DNA from: Schlesneria sp.
Lineage (GTDB): Bacteria; Planctomycetota; Planctomycetia; Planctomycetales; Planctomycetaceae
Length of the DNA stretch: 64,000 nt
Direction: 5' to 3'
Assembly: GCA_028291515.1 (NCBI GenBank)
Contig: JAQGHU010000062.1
Coordinates: forward strand, 124,001 to 188,000
Below are positions 50,336 through 59,427 of the stretch, piece by piece. The position numbers were made by a program, and so were the translations under genes. The notes under the pieces were generated by a model that was not told the origin of the DNA, did not search any database, and saw nothing but the letters and a program-made list of their open reading frames with translations. The first letter of the stretch is position 1, and each line of letters begins with the position of its first letter.

Positions 50336-52060
50336 TCACACTTTCACAGCAGATGGGTCATCTGGCGGGGCCATGGCTTTTTCGAGTTCGGCCAGCAGCA
50401 GATCGAGGCGGAAGGGTTTGTAGAGGGCCAGGCGGAAGCCCATTTGGCGGGCTTTCACCATGCGGTGGGCTCCGTCGTAGCCGAAGCCTTTCATCAGCAC
50501 GACTGGCAGATGCGGGTGGATGTCGCGGATCTGCGTGAGGGCTTCGATCAGGTGCATGTCGGGCATTTCGGCATCGAACAGCACAACATCGTAGTGGAAG
50601 CTGCGAATCATCAGCAGCGTCTCTTCGCCGTTGTGAGACGTCTCGACTTCGCAGCCGTAACGAGCCAGCAGTTCGTGAGCGGCTTGCCTCACTGATTCAT
50701 CGCCGTCGGCGACCAGCACGCGTTTCAGACGCAGCTTGGGCCGGGGAGGGTTCTGGTGCATGACCGGGGTCGTCGCCTTGGGAGCGACCTTTTCGCCTAC
50801 CCCGTGAATCAACTGGCGAATTGTTCGCGTTTGTTTCAGCATCCGCTGCAGGCGACTGGCCGCTTCCGGATCGAAGCCGACATACTTCGTCTGCAGCCAG
50901 GCAATGTCGTTCAGAATCTCATCGACCGGCTTGGCGGCGTCTCGCAGCAGGACGATCGAACTTTCCGAGGCCGTGGTCGCTCGTTCGAACACCAGCAGTT
51001 CGAGCGTGTTCAACGCGACAGCCAGGTCTCGACAGAATAGTTCCAGGAACTGCTGATCCTGTTCCGAGAACGCGTTCGGCTTGGTGCTTTCGACGTTGAA
51101 CGTTCCCAGCACGCGATCGTGATGCAGCAGCGGGACTGTCAGCGAACTGCAGGCTCCGACGGCCCCTTGCAGATACAGGACATCGCTGGACGTGTCGCGA
51201 CAGAGATAGCTTTTGCCCGTCGCCGCCACAAAGCCGGTCACGCCATTCCCCTGGGGTTCGGCATACAGTTCGCGTTCGGCTGCTTCGGTTGTCATGCCGA
51301 CGTTCAGCAGTGGCTGCAGCCGGTTCGTCCGTTCGCTCAGCAGGCGGACTTCGATCGTTTCAAAGTTCAGCACATCTTTGGTGTGTTGAACGATCTTCTG
51401 TTTCAGTAGCTCAATTCGTTCGTCGACGTTCATCGACGCCAGGTCTTCGGGAGCGAGGTCGCCCAGGTCTTCGCCCGCCTGGTGAATCGCCTTCAGTTTT
51501 TCGACCTGCAACTGTTCGGCAGAGATATCTCGCACGGTGACGACCAGCAGCGACGGGTATTCCGCGTTGTCAGCGTAGACCGGAGTGGCCAGCACATCGA
51601 AGTAAACCTTTTCGCCGGCGCGATACGTCGTGCGAGCCAGGCTGCCTGCGCCGAGCGCCGTGTGAAACGGTGAGAAGTCGGGACCGATAATCTGTGGTGA
51701 GCCGAACGCATCGTGAAAAGTCAGTCCCACGGGTGAGACCGAATCGGGTTCCGTGCGGCCGGTCAAATCAAAGAAGCGATTGTTGCACCAGCGGATCTGC
51801 AGATTCGTGTCCAGAACCGCCACGCCTTCTGGCAGATGCTTCAAGACATTTTCAAAGGCCAGCAGGGCCGGTAACCGGCGCGCAGGTTCGCCTAGGACAA
51901 CCGCACCCGAATATTCCTGGTCGGTGTCGAACGTATCGGAAGGCCAGCCATCGTCGGGAGCAGTACACAACGTACACGCCAGCGACTGGATCGCCTCCAG
52001 CAGCGAACGATCCGCTTCTTCGCCGGAGCCAACGACTAGTAATCGAGGACGATTTGGCAA
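50336..52060 (-). CDS. PAS-GAF-REC signalling protein
   Basis: Order in 574 residues: a short N-terminal strand-rich region, PAS (about 66-185: VLKHLPEGVAVLDTNLQIRW, in part), a coiled coil, GAF (about 210-355: GVTGFVAATGKSYLCRD, LGTFNVES), a helical linker and a C-terminal REC (about 442-565) with VADGDES, phospho-Asp in VVLFDAEMPD and Lys in LYKPF. The REC acidic pair is D-G-D-E. No kinase or output domain is present. The start appears to be TTG 52060; the upstream GGAAAG is far. Likely partner of a separate histidine kinase. Confidence 0.85.
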   Translation of the reverse strand: MPNRPRLLVVGSGEEADRSLLEAIQSLACTLCTAPDDGWPSDTFDTDQEYSGAVVLGEPARRLPALLAFENVLKHLPEGVAVLDTNLQIRWCNNRFFDLTGRTEPDSVSPVGLTFHDAFGSPQIIGPDFSPFHTALGAGSLARTTYRAGEKVYFDVLATPVYADNAEYPSLLVVTVRDISAEQLQVEKLKAIHQAGEDLGDLAPEDLASMNVDERIELLKQKIVQHTKDVLNFETIEVRLLSERTNRLQPLLNVGMTTEAAERELYAEPQGNGVTGFVAATGKSYLCRDTSSDVLYLQGAVGACSSLTVPLLHHDRVLGTFNVESTKPNAFSEQDQQFLELFCRDLAVALNTLELLVFERATTASESSIVLLRDAAKPVDEILNDIAWLQTKYVGFDPEAASRLQRMLKQTRTIRQLIHGVGEKVAPKATTPVMHQNPPRPKLRLKRVLVADGDESVRQAAHELLARYGCEVETSHNGEETLLMIRSFHYDVVLFDAEMPDMHLIEALTQIRDIHPHLPVVLMKGFGYDGAHRMVKARQMGFRLALYKPFRLDLLLAELEKAMAPPDDPSAVKV

Positions 52061-52435
52061 CTGAACCCGCTTTCCCTGTTGTGACCAAAGTTCGTGGCCA
52101 AATTATAGGCGGTAGGCAAGAGCAGGAGCAACACGGCTTCGCCTCTGGGGAGTTTTATTACGGGAATTGCCCCGACCAGATGAAGATGTGAATTCCCTTG
52201 CGATTCCTCAGTTTGAGCCGCGTCACTGCAGTTACGTTGATGTTGTACAACTTCTGACCTGGGCCCGACATCGGCTGTCTCTGCCGTTTGCGCGTGATTT
52301 GAGACAGGTTAATCGAGATGCACGATCAGAGTGCGAAAAGGATAACTTGGTTAAACTCGAAAATACGACGACATCAGTATTCGGGTCGCGTCTTAGCCAT
52401 GATCTATTCTGAAGTGACGTGTGGGAGTAGCCGAC
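52061..52435. other. Intergenic region without a clear gene
   Basis: About 370 bases between the divergent regulator gene and the hypothetical gene at 52436. Open frames lack SD and domain signs. I see no strong repeat. Confidence 0.4.
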
Positions 52436-52852
52436 GTGGCACATGAAATCCGTGTTCACCCGGACGATACTGATGTTCTGCGATCTGAACTCCGTTTCAT
52501 GATCCAGTATTTCTTGAAGCTCGGACAGACGGAATGCGATCTCGTATTTGGCTGGCATTGGGGTGTGAATTATCCACCGGGACGTCCCTGGGGAATAAAT
52601 CTGACCTCACTGTCAGATGTCGAGGCCGCAATTGGACAGCCGGAACTCGCTGGCCTGGGAAAGCTTGGCCATGATGATGTTCAGATCCTATATCCTTTGC
52701 TCCACTTGGATTTTCAATTCTGTCATCATTGTGGCATTCATTTGACGTTCGTCACGGAAGATCAGGTCTCACGTGATTTCTTTAAACAGTGGTCGGACGC
52801 GGAACTTGGCCCGATCGAACGTGAAGTCTTCGACAACGAATCGGGACACTAA
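52436..52852 (+). CDS. Hypothetical protein, possibly immunity-like
   Basis: GTG 52436 has GGGAG eight bases upstream. The 138 residues (VHPDDTDVLRSELRFMIQY, VFGWHWGVNYPPGRPWGI, LLHLDFQFCHHCGIHLTFV) make a cytosolic alpha-beta protein. Composition recalls small immunity-type proteins, but no family match is seen. Confidence 0.55.
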   Translation: MAHEIRVHPDDTDVLRSELRFMIQYFLKLGQTECDLVFGWHWGVNYPPGRPWGINLTSLSDVEAAIGQPELAGLGKLGHDDVQILYPLLHLDFQFCHHCGIHLTFVTEDQVSRDFFKQWSDAELGPIEREVFDNESGH

Positions 52853-52905
52853 ACGAGTGTGATCCACCCCCACCCGCCAGGGGCGACAGAATAGCGGCGG
52901 TTCAA

Positions 52906-53061
52906 TTAGCGGTAGACCGACTCAACGCCGAAATCGAGAATCAGCTTCTCGCGCACTTCCTCTGGCAACATAGTGAATTGCGAGCCGGCAACGAATGGGA
53001 CTGAATGCCCTTGCTCTGTAAGCGTCGTGAGAATACGGTGCAATGCGAGTCTGGTTTGGTG
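52906..53061 (-). pseudogene. C-terminal gene remnant
   Basis: A 51-codon frame ends LTEQGHSVPFVAGSQFTML, PEEVREKLILDFGVESVYR-stop, which looks like a genuine protein C-terminus. Upstream the frame is closed by TGA and no start with SD is present, so the rest of the gene seems lost, perhaps when the plus-strand gene at 53121 arrived. Confidence 0.35.
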
Positions 53062-53120
53062 TCAGGCTCAACCCCAACCGGGGGCCAATCGGTCGAATGT
53101 TCAGGTGGGAGCGCAGACAG

Positions 53121-54414
53121 ATGTCATCGGGCCAGACATTAATCGCAGACGTTGATCGACTTTGTAAAGGCCGTTCGGACCATGTCGAGCACCGCACACG
53201 ACCTTTCATCAATTTCGCTGCCTGGCGAGCTGTCGGCGGATCGTTACGTCGCCTTGTCGCGGCGTGTGCGTTCTTCATCGCGCTCGTGATCTCGATCCCG
53301 TCGTTTGGTCAACCGCCCGAAACTAAACCCGCGGCTCCTGCGGACGCCGCTTCGAAGGAGGTCGCGAGCACGGAAAAGTTGACGCTTCAGCAAACGATTG
53401 ACCAGTTGAAGACTCAGGGCAAAACGGAAGAAGCCACTTTCTTGACCAAACAGCAGGAGAGAGCCACTAGCTATGGGAAGATGGCCTGGCCTGAGAAATG
53501 GGGGGTGATCTTTGGACGGCTGGTCGCTTCCGAGTCCGACAATCCGCAGTTGTGCGATGCCCAGATGGCGATCCATCCGTCCGGTTGGTTTGCCGGAGAT
53601 GTGGGCGATATCGAGAAGCCCGTCGAGTTCCGTATGTGGGGCTATCACCCCGTGTTGATCAAGCATGGCGGTATTGGTGAAACAACCGTGAATGTGGGCG
53701 ACATCGTGTTGAAGCCGTTCCTGTTCGACGAACTGGCAACCGTTCGCGCTGAACTTCTGTTTGAAGGCAAGGTCGATCCCGCCGCGGTCTCTGTCAGCGT
53801 CATCATGGAACATCCGCGGGTCAACAGCCGGTCCAACGGCACGGACGGCAACATTCCCTGGCCTAAGAAGGAACGAATCGCGATCGGCCCGGACTTTCGC
53901 ATCCAACGCACAGGCCTGAATCCGATTCCGCACTACTTCGTGATCAAGGCACCGGGTCATCCCGTTCTATCGAGAATTCAAGCTGGAACCTGGAGGAACC
54001 GCGGACCTGGGCGTCCTGAGAATCGCGGCATCACCGGCGTTTGAAGTGGAGTTTGCGATTGCTGACGGTCTGGAGTTTACTAAGGCCGAACGTCGCACGC
54101 AGACAGTTCACGCTGGCGATCCGTTCCAGACGAACCCCGCAGGTAAAGAATGGGTTGAAGCGGGAACTCTTGAGTTCCAGGAAAAGAAGAGGGTCTACAC
54201 GTTTCGCTGTCGCCTGGCATCACTGATCGTCACCGACCTGGGCGAAGGGACACTGGACGATCACTTGAAGCCGGTTCACCGCGAGCGCCAGCGAGGCGAG
54301 GCGGTTGAGCTGCCGGCGATTATGGACGGCCATGTCTATCTGATCACTCACGACATGAACAAGATGTGGAAGCACTGCACCTTGATGCGAGTGAAAATGC
54401 AGTCAGGCCAGTAA
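53121..54414 (+). pseudogene. Secreted carboxypeptidase-regulatory-like protein, frameshifted
   Basis: The first frame (to 54044) has a signal peptide (LVAACAFFIALVISIPSFGQ), a helical region (TLQQTIDQLKTQGKTEEATFL) and beta domains, and reads PHYFVIKAPGHPVLSRIQA. The natural continuation, VIPFYREFKLEPGGTADLG, is in another frame that stays open through LITHDMNKMWKHCTLMRV to 54414. A one-base indel near 53950-53965 therefore splits one gene. It may be a real mutation or a sequencing error. ATG 53121 is chosen; the start is uncertain. Confidence 0.65.
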
Positions 54415-54477
54415 GCCGACGCGAAGTGCATGCTGTTCCTCTGGTGGTTAGCAAGATCCACTCACAACAGGATTGTC

Positions 54478-54726
54478 ATGTCGCAATATTTTTTAGCCGG
54501 AAACGCCTGGTCAATCTTCGCTGTCTTGGCCTTCATCGGCTGTAAAGAGGAGCGGTATCAGCCAACGATGTACTCCTTCTTCGGTGTCAGCGGATGGCTG
54601 TCTCCCGAACAATACACCAGATTTCAATCAGGTCTGATCATCGTGGCGATCGCCTGCTTTGTGCTGCACTGGTGGCCACGTCGTACTGCGGCTTCCCGGC
54701 AGAATGATCAAGGCGTCACGGAGTGA
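54478..54726 (+). CDS. Small membrane protein, 82 aa
   Basis: AGGA lies six bases before ATG 54478. Two hydrophobic segments (NAWSIFAVLAFIGC and SGLIIVAIACFVLHWW) flank YSFFGVSGWLSPEQYT. No family recognised. It converges on the phage replication genes and overlaps the end of the minus-strand gene by about ten bases. Confidence 0.55.
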   Translation: MSQYFLAGNAWSIFAVLAFIGCKEERYQPTMYSFFGVSGWLSPEQYTRFQSGLIIVAIACFVLHWWPRRTAASRQNDQGVTE

Positions 54727-55117
54727 CCGGCAAACCCATGGCTTCGCCCATCGTCAGGATCTCCAGTTGCGACACGATCTGAGCGTCGTTGCCGGCGCGG
54801 GCGTAGGGTTCCTTTAGCAGACCGGCCTGAAGTGCTTCCCGGCGGCAGATTTGATAGACATCGCCGAACTCGGTGAAGCGGTCCTTCGACGTGGCCACTC
54901 GCAGGACAGCTCGATTGATGATCCACGCGGGGAACGTCGCCAGGCCGGCGTACCATGTTAGGACCTGGATATCGGTGAACTCACTGGTTCGTTTCAAGGC
55001 GCACAGGTGGGCCATCGCCTTTGCGAACTCGGCCTTCGTCACCGGCTGCGAAGCGCTGGAGCGCACTGAGATTGGATTCGAGGCTGGTTTGCTTTCGCCC
55101 TTGAGTTCGTTCGGCAT
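54716..55117 (-). CDS. Phage replication accessory protein (helicase-loader-like)
   Basis: The 133 residues include TKAEFAKAMAHLCALKRTSEF, IQVLTWYAGLATFPAWIINRAVLRVA and FTEFGDVYQICRREAL, a pattern of phage proteins that follow a replication initiator and load the helicase (lambda P/DUF6475-like). Its 5' part overlaps the preceding gene by 137 bases. Assignment by pattern and context. Confidence 0.6.
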   Translation of the reverse strand: MPNELKGESKPASNPISVRSSASQPVTKAEFAKAMAHLCALKRTSEFTDIQVLTWYAGLATFPAWIINRAVLRVATSKDRFTEFGDVYQICRREALQAGLLKEPYARAGNDAQIVSQLEILTMGEAMGLPVTP

Positions 55118-55712
55118 GATCTCGTTTCTCCCAATTGCGCAGGGCGGCCTTCCAGTCTTTCATCTTAGCGGCACCCACCAGCCACCCCTTGGACTCGTAG
55201 AAATCCCGGAACTGTTCCGGGTCGACGGTGCTGTTGCGAGCGGTGCAGTAGTCCCGAATCTCTTCCACCGTAGGTGGTCGAAAAGAGGGAGCGTTCTCTT
55301 CTTTCTTAGAAACCTTCTTCTCTTCTCTTTTCTTCTCTTCTCTGGGAACGCGGGTGGCCTTCGTCGAGCGTTCCCGCAACCCTTGCTTGCGATTGTTGGC
55401 AAGTGCCCGCTTCTTCGAGCTTTCCGACAAATGGCGGTCGAAATTGGTCACGCGAATTCGCCCGTATCGCGTCGTCATCCAACCGACCTTCACGAGCGCT
55501 TCGCAAAACCCCTGGTGCCCCAGCAGCGCATCGAGCGTCTGATAGGTCACGCTCATCGCGTCACCATTTGTCATCTGATCATCGCACCAGCACCAGAACT
55601 GCACGCACAGTCCAAAGGCATGAGTGGGATGGACATGCAGCAACTCGGCAATTCGCAGGACTTCGGGTTTGCCCCCCGATGCCTTTTCCACTTTGATCCA
55701 ATCGCCAGCCAT
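54981..55712 (-). CDS. Phage replication initiation (replisome organiser) protein
   Basis: GGGGAGG lies six bases before ATG 55712. The N-terminal 100 residues form a winged-helix-type domain: DWIKVEKASGGKPEVLRIAELL, AFGLCVQFWCWCDDQ, VTYQTLDALLGHQGFCEALVKVGWM, VTNFDRHLSESSKKRA. A Lys/Glu-rich linker (PREEKKREEKKVSKKEE) leads to VEEIRDYCTARN and FYESKGWLVGAAKMKDWKAALRNW, the C-terminal motif of O-like/DnaD-like phage initiators. 243 residues. Host-type genes surround the pair. Confidence 0.8.
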   Translation of the reverse strand: MAGDWIKVEKASGGKPEVLRIAELLHVHPTHAFGLCVQFWCWCDDQMTNGDAMSVTYQTLDALLGHQGFCEALVKVGWMTTRYGRIRVTNFDRHLSESSKKRALANNRKQGLRERSTKATRVPREEKKREEKKVSKKEENAPSFRPPTVEEIRDYCTARNSTVDPEQFRDFYESKGWLVGAAKMKDWKAALRNWEKRDHAERTQGRKQTSLESNLSALQRFAAGDEGRVRKGDGPPVRLETNQ

Positions 55713-56175
55713 TGAGCACCTCCCCATTTCCGCGAACCGCGCCGAAAAGTTCGCGACGCTTGACGTGAATGTTGAAAACAACTATGCCGCAAGGGACATC
55801 CTCTTCGGCGCCGTCAAGCATATCGCAATTGGCGTCACTGTAAACAGAGAATATTCTGACGCAATCTCACATTACACTGTGGAGAGACGGAACTGATTGA
55901 CTGTGAGGCATTTCCGGCCACGCGATTTGTTCGTGAATTACCGGTTTACCTCGACCTCGTATCCGCCATAGTCCCGCCAGGGACTCGAAGGCATCTTCCT
56001 GATGCGACTAAGACGCGGGAGTTCGGCCGCGGCGGCACAATGCCGGAGCTGGAACGCTTCGCGAAATCCGGGTTTTGTTCAGGTCGCCGTTTCTATCAAT
56101 GTTGATCTCCCATCGCTTGACGCAATTCGCGACGATTTACTACATGGTCGTCTTCGTATCAATGGAGCACAATAG
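55713..56175. other. Intergenic region upstream of phage replication genes
   Basis: About 460 bases with no clear gene. It should hold the minus-strand promoter of the replication pair; the AT-rich GAGAATATTCTGAC at about 55847 includes the palindrome GAATATTC, a possible operator core. An isolated hairpin AGTCCCGCCAGGGACT at 55971-55986 resembles hairpin 1 of the dispersed repeat. Confidence 0.4.
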
Positions 56176-56637
56176 ATGGCAATAATTTACGAATGTCGAA
56201 CGTCGCTCGAGGAAGATCGACCAGAAATCGACTTCAGAGATCCAATAAACCGGCGGAATGATTGGTTGTTAATCGGCGATGTGATCGACGGATCACGCCC
56301 GCTCAGTGACTTCCCTGTGAACGTAAAAGTCCGAGTTGCATACCCTGACGCAACGCATTGGGACTTCTATCAAGACGGCGGAATGCGAGGACTGATTTCA
56401 CAGAGATTCGTGAACTCAGTAGGAGTAGACTCGTTTCTTGGATTATGTTTAGTACCGACGAGCCTGAACGGCGCGCAATACTACTTGTTGCGCCTCGACT
56501 ATTCCATTGACTGTTTTGATAGAGCCGCATCCAGGTTCAAGACATTTCGCTCTGATCCGACCGCAATCCAAAGTGTAAGCCATTATTCATTTCGTGAAGA
56601 GCGCCTGCCAACAGACGGTTGTTCTTTGTATACCTGA
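56176..56637 (+). CDS. Immunity-protein-like hypothetical protein
   Basis: GGAG lies eight bases before the ATG. The 153 residues have IYECRTSLEEDRPEIDF, DFYQDGGMRGLISQRFVNSV, LGLCLVPTSLNGAQYYLLRL and IDCFDRAASRFKTF, a layout similar to Imm11/DUF1629-type immunity proteins (S-x-RF followed by hydrophobic strands and an ID..DR.. turn). No adjacent toxin. Tentative. Confidence 0.55.
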   Translation: MAIIYECRTSLEEDRPEIDFRDPINRRNDWLLIGDVIDGSRPLSDFPVNVKVRVAYPDATHWDFYQDGGMRGLISQRFVNSVGVDSFLGLCLVPTSLNGAQYYLLRLDYSIDCFDRAASRFKTFRSDPTAIQSVSHYSFREERLPTDGCSLYT

Positions 56638-56770
56638 AGTCCCATATTTCCTACTCACGGAGTCGGTTGCCCAACGTTTGCGATCCGCGAATCTTAAAGG
56701 GTTTCGGATTTTGCCACTTCCTTGATAGAGCGACCGGGTGGCCGGCCGGTGCGTTGGACATTAGCTTCTT

Positions 56771-56859
56771 TCTGTCGTCCCGGCGGGACTCATTTTCTTA
56801 TCGGCTACTTCACCCTCCGATGAATCGGTGGACTATTGTCGGTCGTCCCTATCGGGACC
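56771..56859 (-). repeat. Three-hairpin dispersed repeat, copy 4 (reverse)
   Basis: Read on the minus strand: GTCCCGATAGGGAC, GACCGACAATAG, a hairpin-2 stem CCACCGATTC/GAATCGGTGG-like region that is partly decayed, and GTCCCGCCGGGAC with GACAGA. It lies 150 bases before the helicase gene. Confidence 0.7.
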
Positions 56860-57005
56860 AAAACAACAACGGTACCCCGACTTGAATTCGAAGCTTATGC
56901 TCGAACATTTTCGTCGCATGTTGCCAGAGCGACTCTCTCGCGTGATACTTGTTGGTTCGGCTGGCGGCGAGGTGCCGCGGCGTGATTGGAAGGACCGGAA
57001 CGCGT

Positions 57006-59099
57006 ATGTCACGGACGGCGGCTGCTGCGGCAGGCATTGATGCTCTTTTGGCGGACCTGAACCCGCAGCAGCGGGCGGCGGCTTTGCATGGTGATGGGCC
57101 GTTGCTGATTGTGGCCGGGGCCGGGACGGGCAAGACGACGACGCTGGCTCATCGTGTGGCCAGCCTGGTCGCTCGCGGAGTCGAACCGGGCCGCATTCTG
57201 CTGCTGACGTTTACCCGTCGGTCGGCGGCCGAGATGCTGCGACGAGTCGATGCACTGCTGGTGCATTGGCGAAAGCTGGCGGGTGATGGGTTGTTCATTT
57301 CTCCGTCGGCCTCGCGCGAAGTCTGGGGGGGCACGTTTCACTCGGTCGCCTCGCGATTGCTGAAGCAGCATGGGGCGCTGATCGGATTGGAGCCCGACTT
57401 CACGATCCTGGATCGCAGCGATGCCGAAGATCTGATGAACGTGATTCGGGCCGAGCTGGAACTTTCGAAGGCCGACAAGCGGTTCCCGCTGAAGGGGTCA
57501 TGCCTGGATGTGTACAGTCGCGCCGTCAACACGCAGCAGCCGCTGGAGCTGGTTCTGAAAGAATCGTTTCCGTGGGTCGTCGATCAACTGGATGGGCTGA
57601 AGAAACTGTTCGCCGCGTACACCGAACGAAAGGAACAGCAGCAGACCTTGGACTACGACGACCTGCTGTTGTTCTGGCATCACTTGATGACCGAGCCTTC
57701 CGTCGGCGGCATCGTGCGGCAGAAGTTTGATTGCGTGCTGGTCGACGAATACCAGGACACGAACACGCTGCAGGCCGAGATCGTCAAGGGGCTGTCTCCC
57801 GAAGGGAAGGGGCTGACGGCGGTTGGCGATGACGCTCAATCGATCTACTCATTCCGCGCCGCCACCGTCCGCAATATTCTTGATTTTCCCACGATGTTCC
57901 CCGGCACGACGGTACAGCCGCTGGAGCAGAACTATCGCAGTACGCAGCCGATCCTCGAAGCGACTAATCGTGTGATCGCGATGGCGGCCGAAGGGCATCG
58001 CAAGACTCTGTGGTCGACGCGACTGGAAGGGAACCGGCCGAATCTGGTGTCGTGTCTGGATGAGACCGAGCAGACGGACGCCGTGATTGAACGAATCATC
58101 GCTCACCGTGAAAGCGGGATCGAACTGAAGAAGCAGGCGGTCCTGTTCCGGGCGAGTCATCACAGCTTGTCGCTAGAACTGGAGCTATCGCGGCGAAACA
58201 TTCCGTTCCATAAGTTTGGCGGCTTGAAGTTCGTCGAAGCGGCGCATGTGAAGGATATGCTCGCGTTCCTGCGACTGGCTGAAAACCCGCGCGATTCGGT
58301 GTCGGCCCTGCGAATCCTGCTGCTGTTGCCCGGCATCGGTCCGAAGAAGGCGACGCAACTGGTCGAGCAACTTGTTACGAACAAAGGCGACTTCAGTGCG
58401 TGGAGCAGCTTCAAGCCACCCGAGGCGACGGCGACACATTGGCCATTGTTCATGGCGTTGCTGAAGGCTTTGTCCGGTCGACACGGAACGCCGCTGACGT
58501 TGCAGGTCGAGATCCATTACGCTCGCACATTCTATGCGCCGCTGCTCGAACAGAAGTTTGATGATGCCTTCACGCGGCAGCGGGACCTCGAGCAACTCGA
58601 ACAGATGGCGGCTCGATTTGAATCGCGTTCGCAGTTCCTGAACGACATGACGCTGGATCCGCCGTCTTCCACTCAGGACTTCGCCGCCGATCCGCTGCTC
58701 GATGATGACTATCTGATCCTCAGCACGATGCATTCGGCGAAGGGCCTGGAATGGGAATCGGTCTACATCCTGCACGCCGCCGACGGCAACATCCCGGCTG
58801 ACCTGGCGACATCGTCGACGGCCGAGATCGAAGAAGAGCGCCGCCTGTTCTATGTCGGACTGACACGAGCCCGATCGAACCTGTACGTGATGCATCCGCA
58901 GCACTACTACTTCCACCCGCACCACAAGAGCGACCGGCATTCATTCTCGCAACGAACGCGGTTCATCCCCGATGAACTGTTGCCGCACTTCGCCCAGGTG
59001 AACGCCGGGAAGTCAAAGCAGGATTCCGCGCAAGACGCAACCGCCAGCCACATCACGACCGCCGACGTGCGACACAAGATCGGCCGGATGTGGGCGTAG
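57006..59099 (+). CDS. UvrD/Rep-family ATP-dependent DNA helicase
   Basis: All superfamily 1A motifs are present: Q-motif LNPQQRAAAL, I VAGAGTGKTTTL (37-48), Ia LLLTFTRRSAAEM, II LVDEYQDTN, III GDDAQSIYSFR, IV EQNYRST, V STMHSAKGLEWESVYI and VI FYVGLTRARSNLY. These 3'-5' helicases unwind DNA in repair or replication. 697 residues; ATG 57006 is preferred to an upstream GTG/TTG. No RecB-type nuclease domain follows. A HhH-like LLLLPGIGPKKATQLVEQL occurs in the 2B region, as in some planctomycete UvrD homologues. Confidence 0.94.
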   Translation: MSRTAAAAAGIDALLADLNPQQRAAALHGDGPLLIVAGAGTGKTTTLAHRVASLVARGVEPGRILLLTFTRRSAAEMLRRVDALLVHWRKLAGDGLFISPSASREVWGGTFHSVASRLLKQHGALIGLEPDFTILDRSDAEDLMNVIRAELELSKADKRFPLKGSCLDVYSRAVNTQQPLELVLKESFPWVVDQLDGLKKLFAAYTERKEQQQTLDYDDLLLFWHHLMTEPSVGGIVRQKFDCVLVDEYQDTNTLQAEIVKGLSPEGKGLTAVGDDAQSIYSFRAATVRNILDFPTMFPGTTVQPLEQNYRSTQPILEATNRVIAMAAEGHRKTLWSTRLEGNRPNLVSCLDETEQTDAVIERIIAHRESGIELKKQAVLFRASHHSLSLELELSRRNIPFHKFGGLKFVEAAHVKDMLAFLRLAENPRDSVSALRILLLLPGIGPKKATQLVEQLVTNKGDFSAWSSFKPPEATATHWPLFMALLKALSGRHGTPLTLQVEIHYARTFYAPLLEQKFDDAFTRQRDLEQLEQMAARFESRSQFLNDMTLDPPSSTQDFAADPLLDDDYLILSTMHSAKGLEWESVYILHAADGNIPADLATSSTAEIEEERRLFYVGLTRARSNLYVMHPQHYYFHPHHKSDRHSFSQRTRFIPDELLPHFAQVNAGKSKQDSAQDATASHITTADVRHKIGRMWA

Positions 59100-59362
59100 G
59101 TGGGGGCTTGTTATCTAGTCCTTACCGGGGCTAAGACATGGACGAATGTGCCCAACTCTCTGGGTCGAACAGGGTTGCTGACCATGCACGAAGCGCATGT
59201 GAACAGATGCAAATGGCCCTTCCCCAACTCTTTCGAATGAAGTTCCAAAAAACCTCAAATGTCATATTGACCCGCGCACCGAAAACGGATTTATTAGCTC
59301 TCGCCAACGACGTGATCCACATCAATGATCACTGCGATTGGTGATCGGACAATTGGTGTGGC
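59100..59362. other. Intergenic region before head-gene block
   Basis: Contains a decayed repeat hairpin (TAGTCCTTACCGGGGCTAAG, about 59115) and a 68-codon frame at 59138-59344 without SD or recognisable features. Confidence 0.35.
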
Positions 59363-59415
59363 ACTGTAACCAACAGGCCGCGGCTCTTCATGGAGACGCG
59401 GCCTTTTTCTTTTTT
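59363..59415 (+). terminator. Conserved ACTGTAACCAACAG motif plus terminator, copy 2
   Basis: ACTGTAACCAACAG (59363-59376) runs into a hairpin with arms GGCCGCG and CGCGGCC and then TTTTTCTTTTTT, a textbook intrinsic terminator. The first head gene starts only 12 bases later. The same arrangement precedes the module at 36521; GACAATT also occurs shortly upstream in both. Confidence 0.85.
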
Positions 59416-59427
59416 ATGGGCTGAACG

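Noticed and set aside
17827-56859. Repeated units considered as CRISPR
   Set aside because: Copies are dispersed over 39 kb, individually structured and differ in orientation; no direct-repeat/spacer array and no cas genes.
59138-59344. 68-codon frame before the head-gene leader
   Set aside because: Lies between a decayed repeat and the terminator, lacks an SD and shows no fold-like pattern; too weak to call.
36419-59376. ACTGTAACCAACAG direct repeats as prophage attachment sites
   Set aside because: Each is fused to a terminator hairpin, no tRNA or integrase is adjacent, and phage genes continue beyond the second copy; kept as a leader motif instead.
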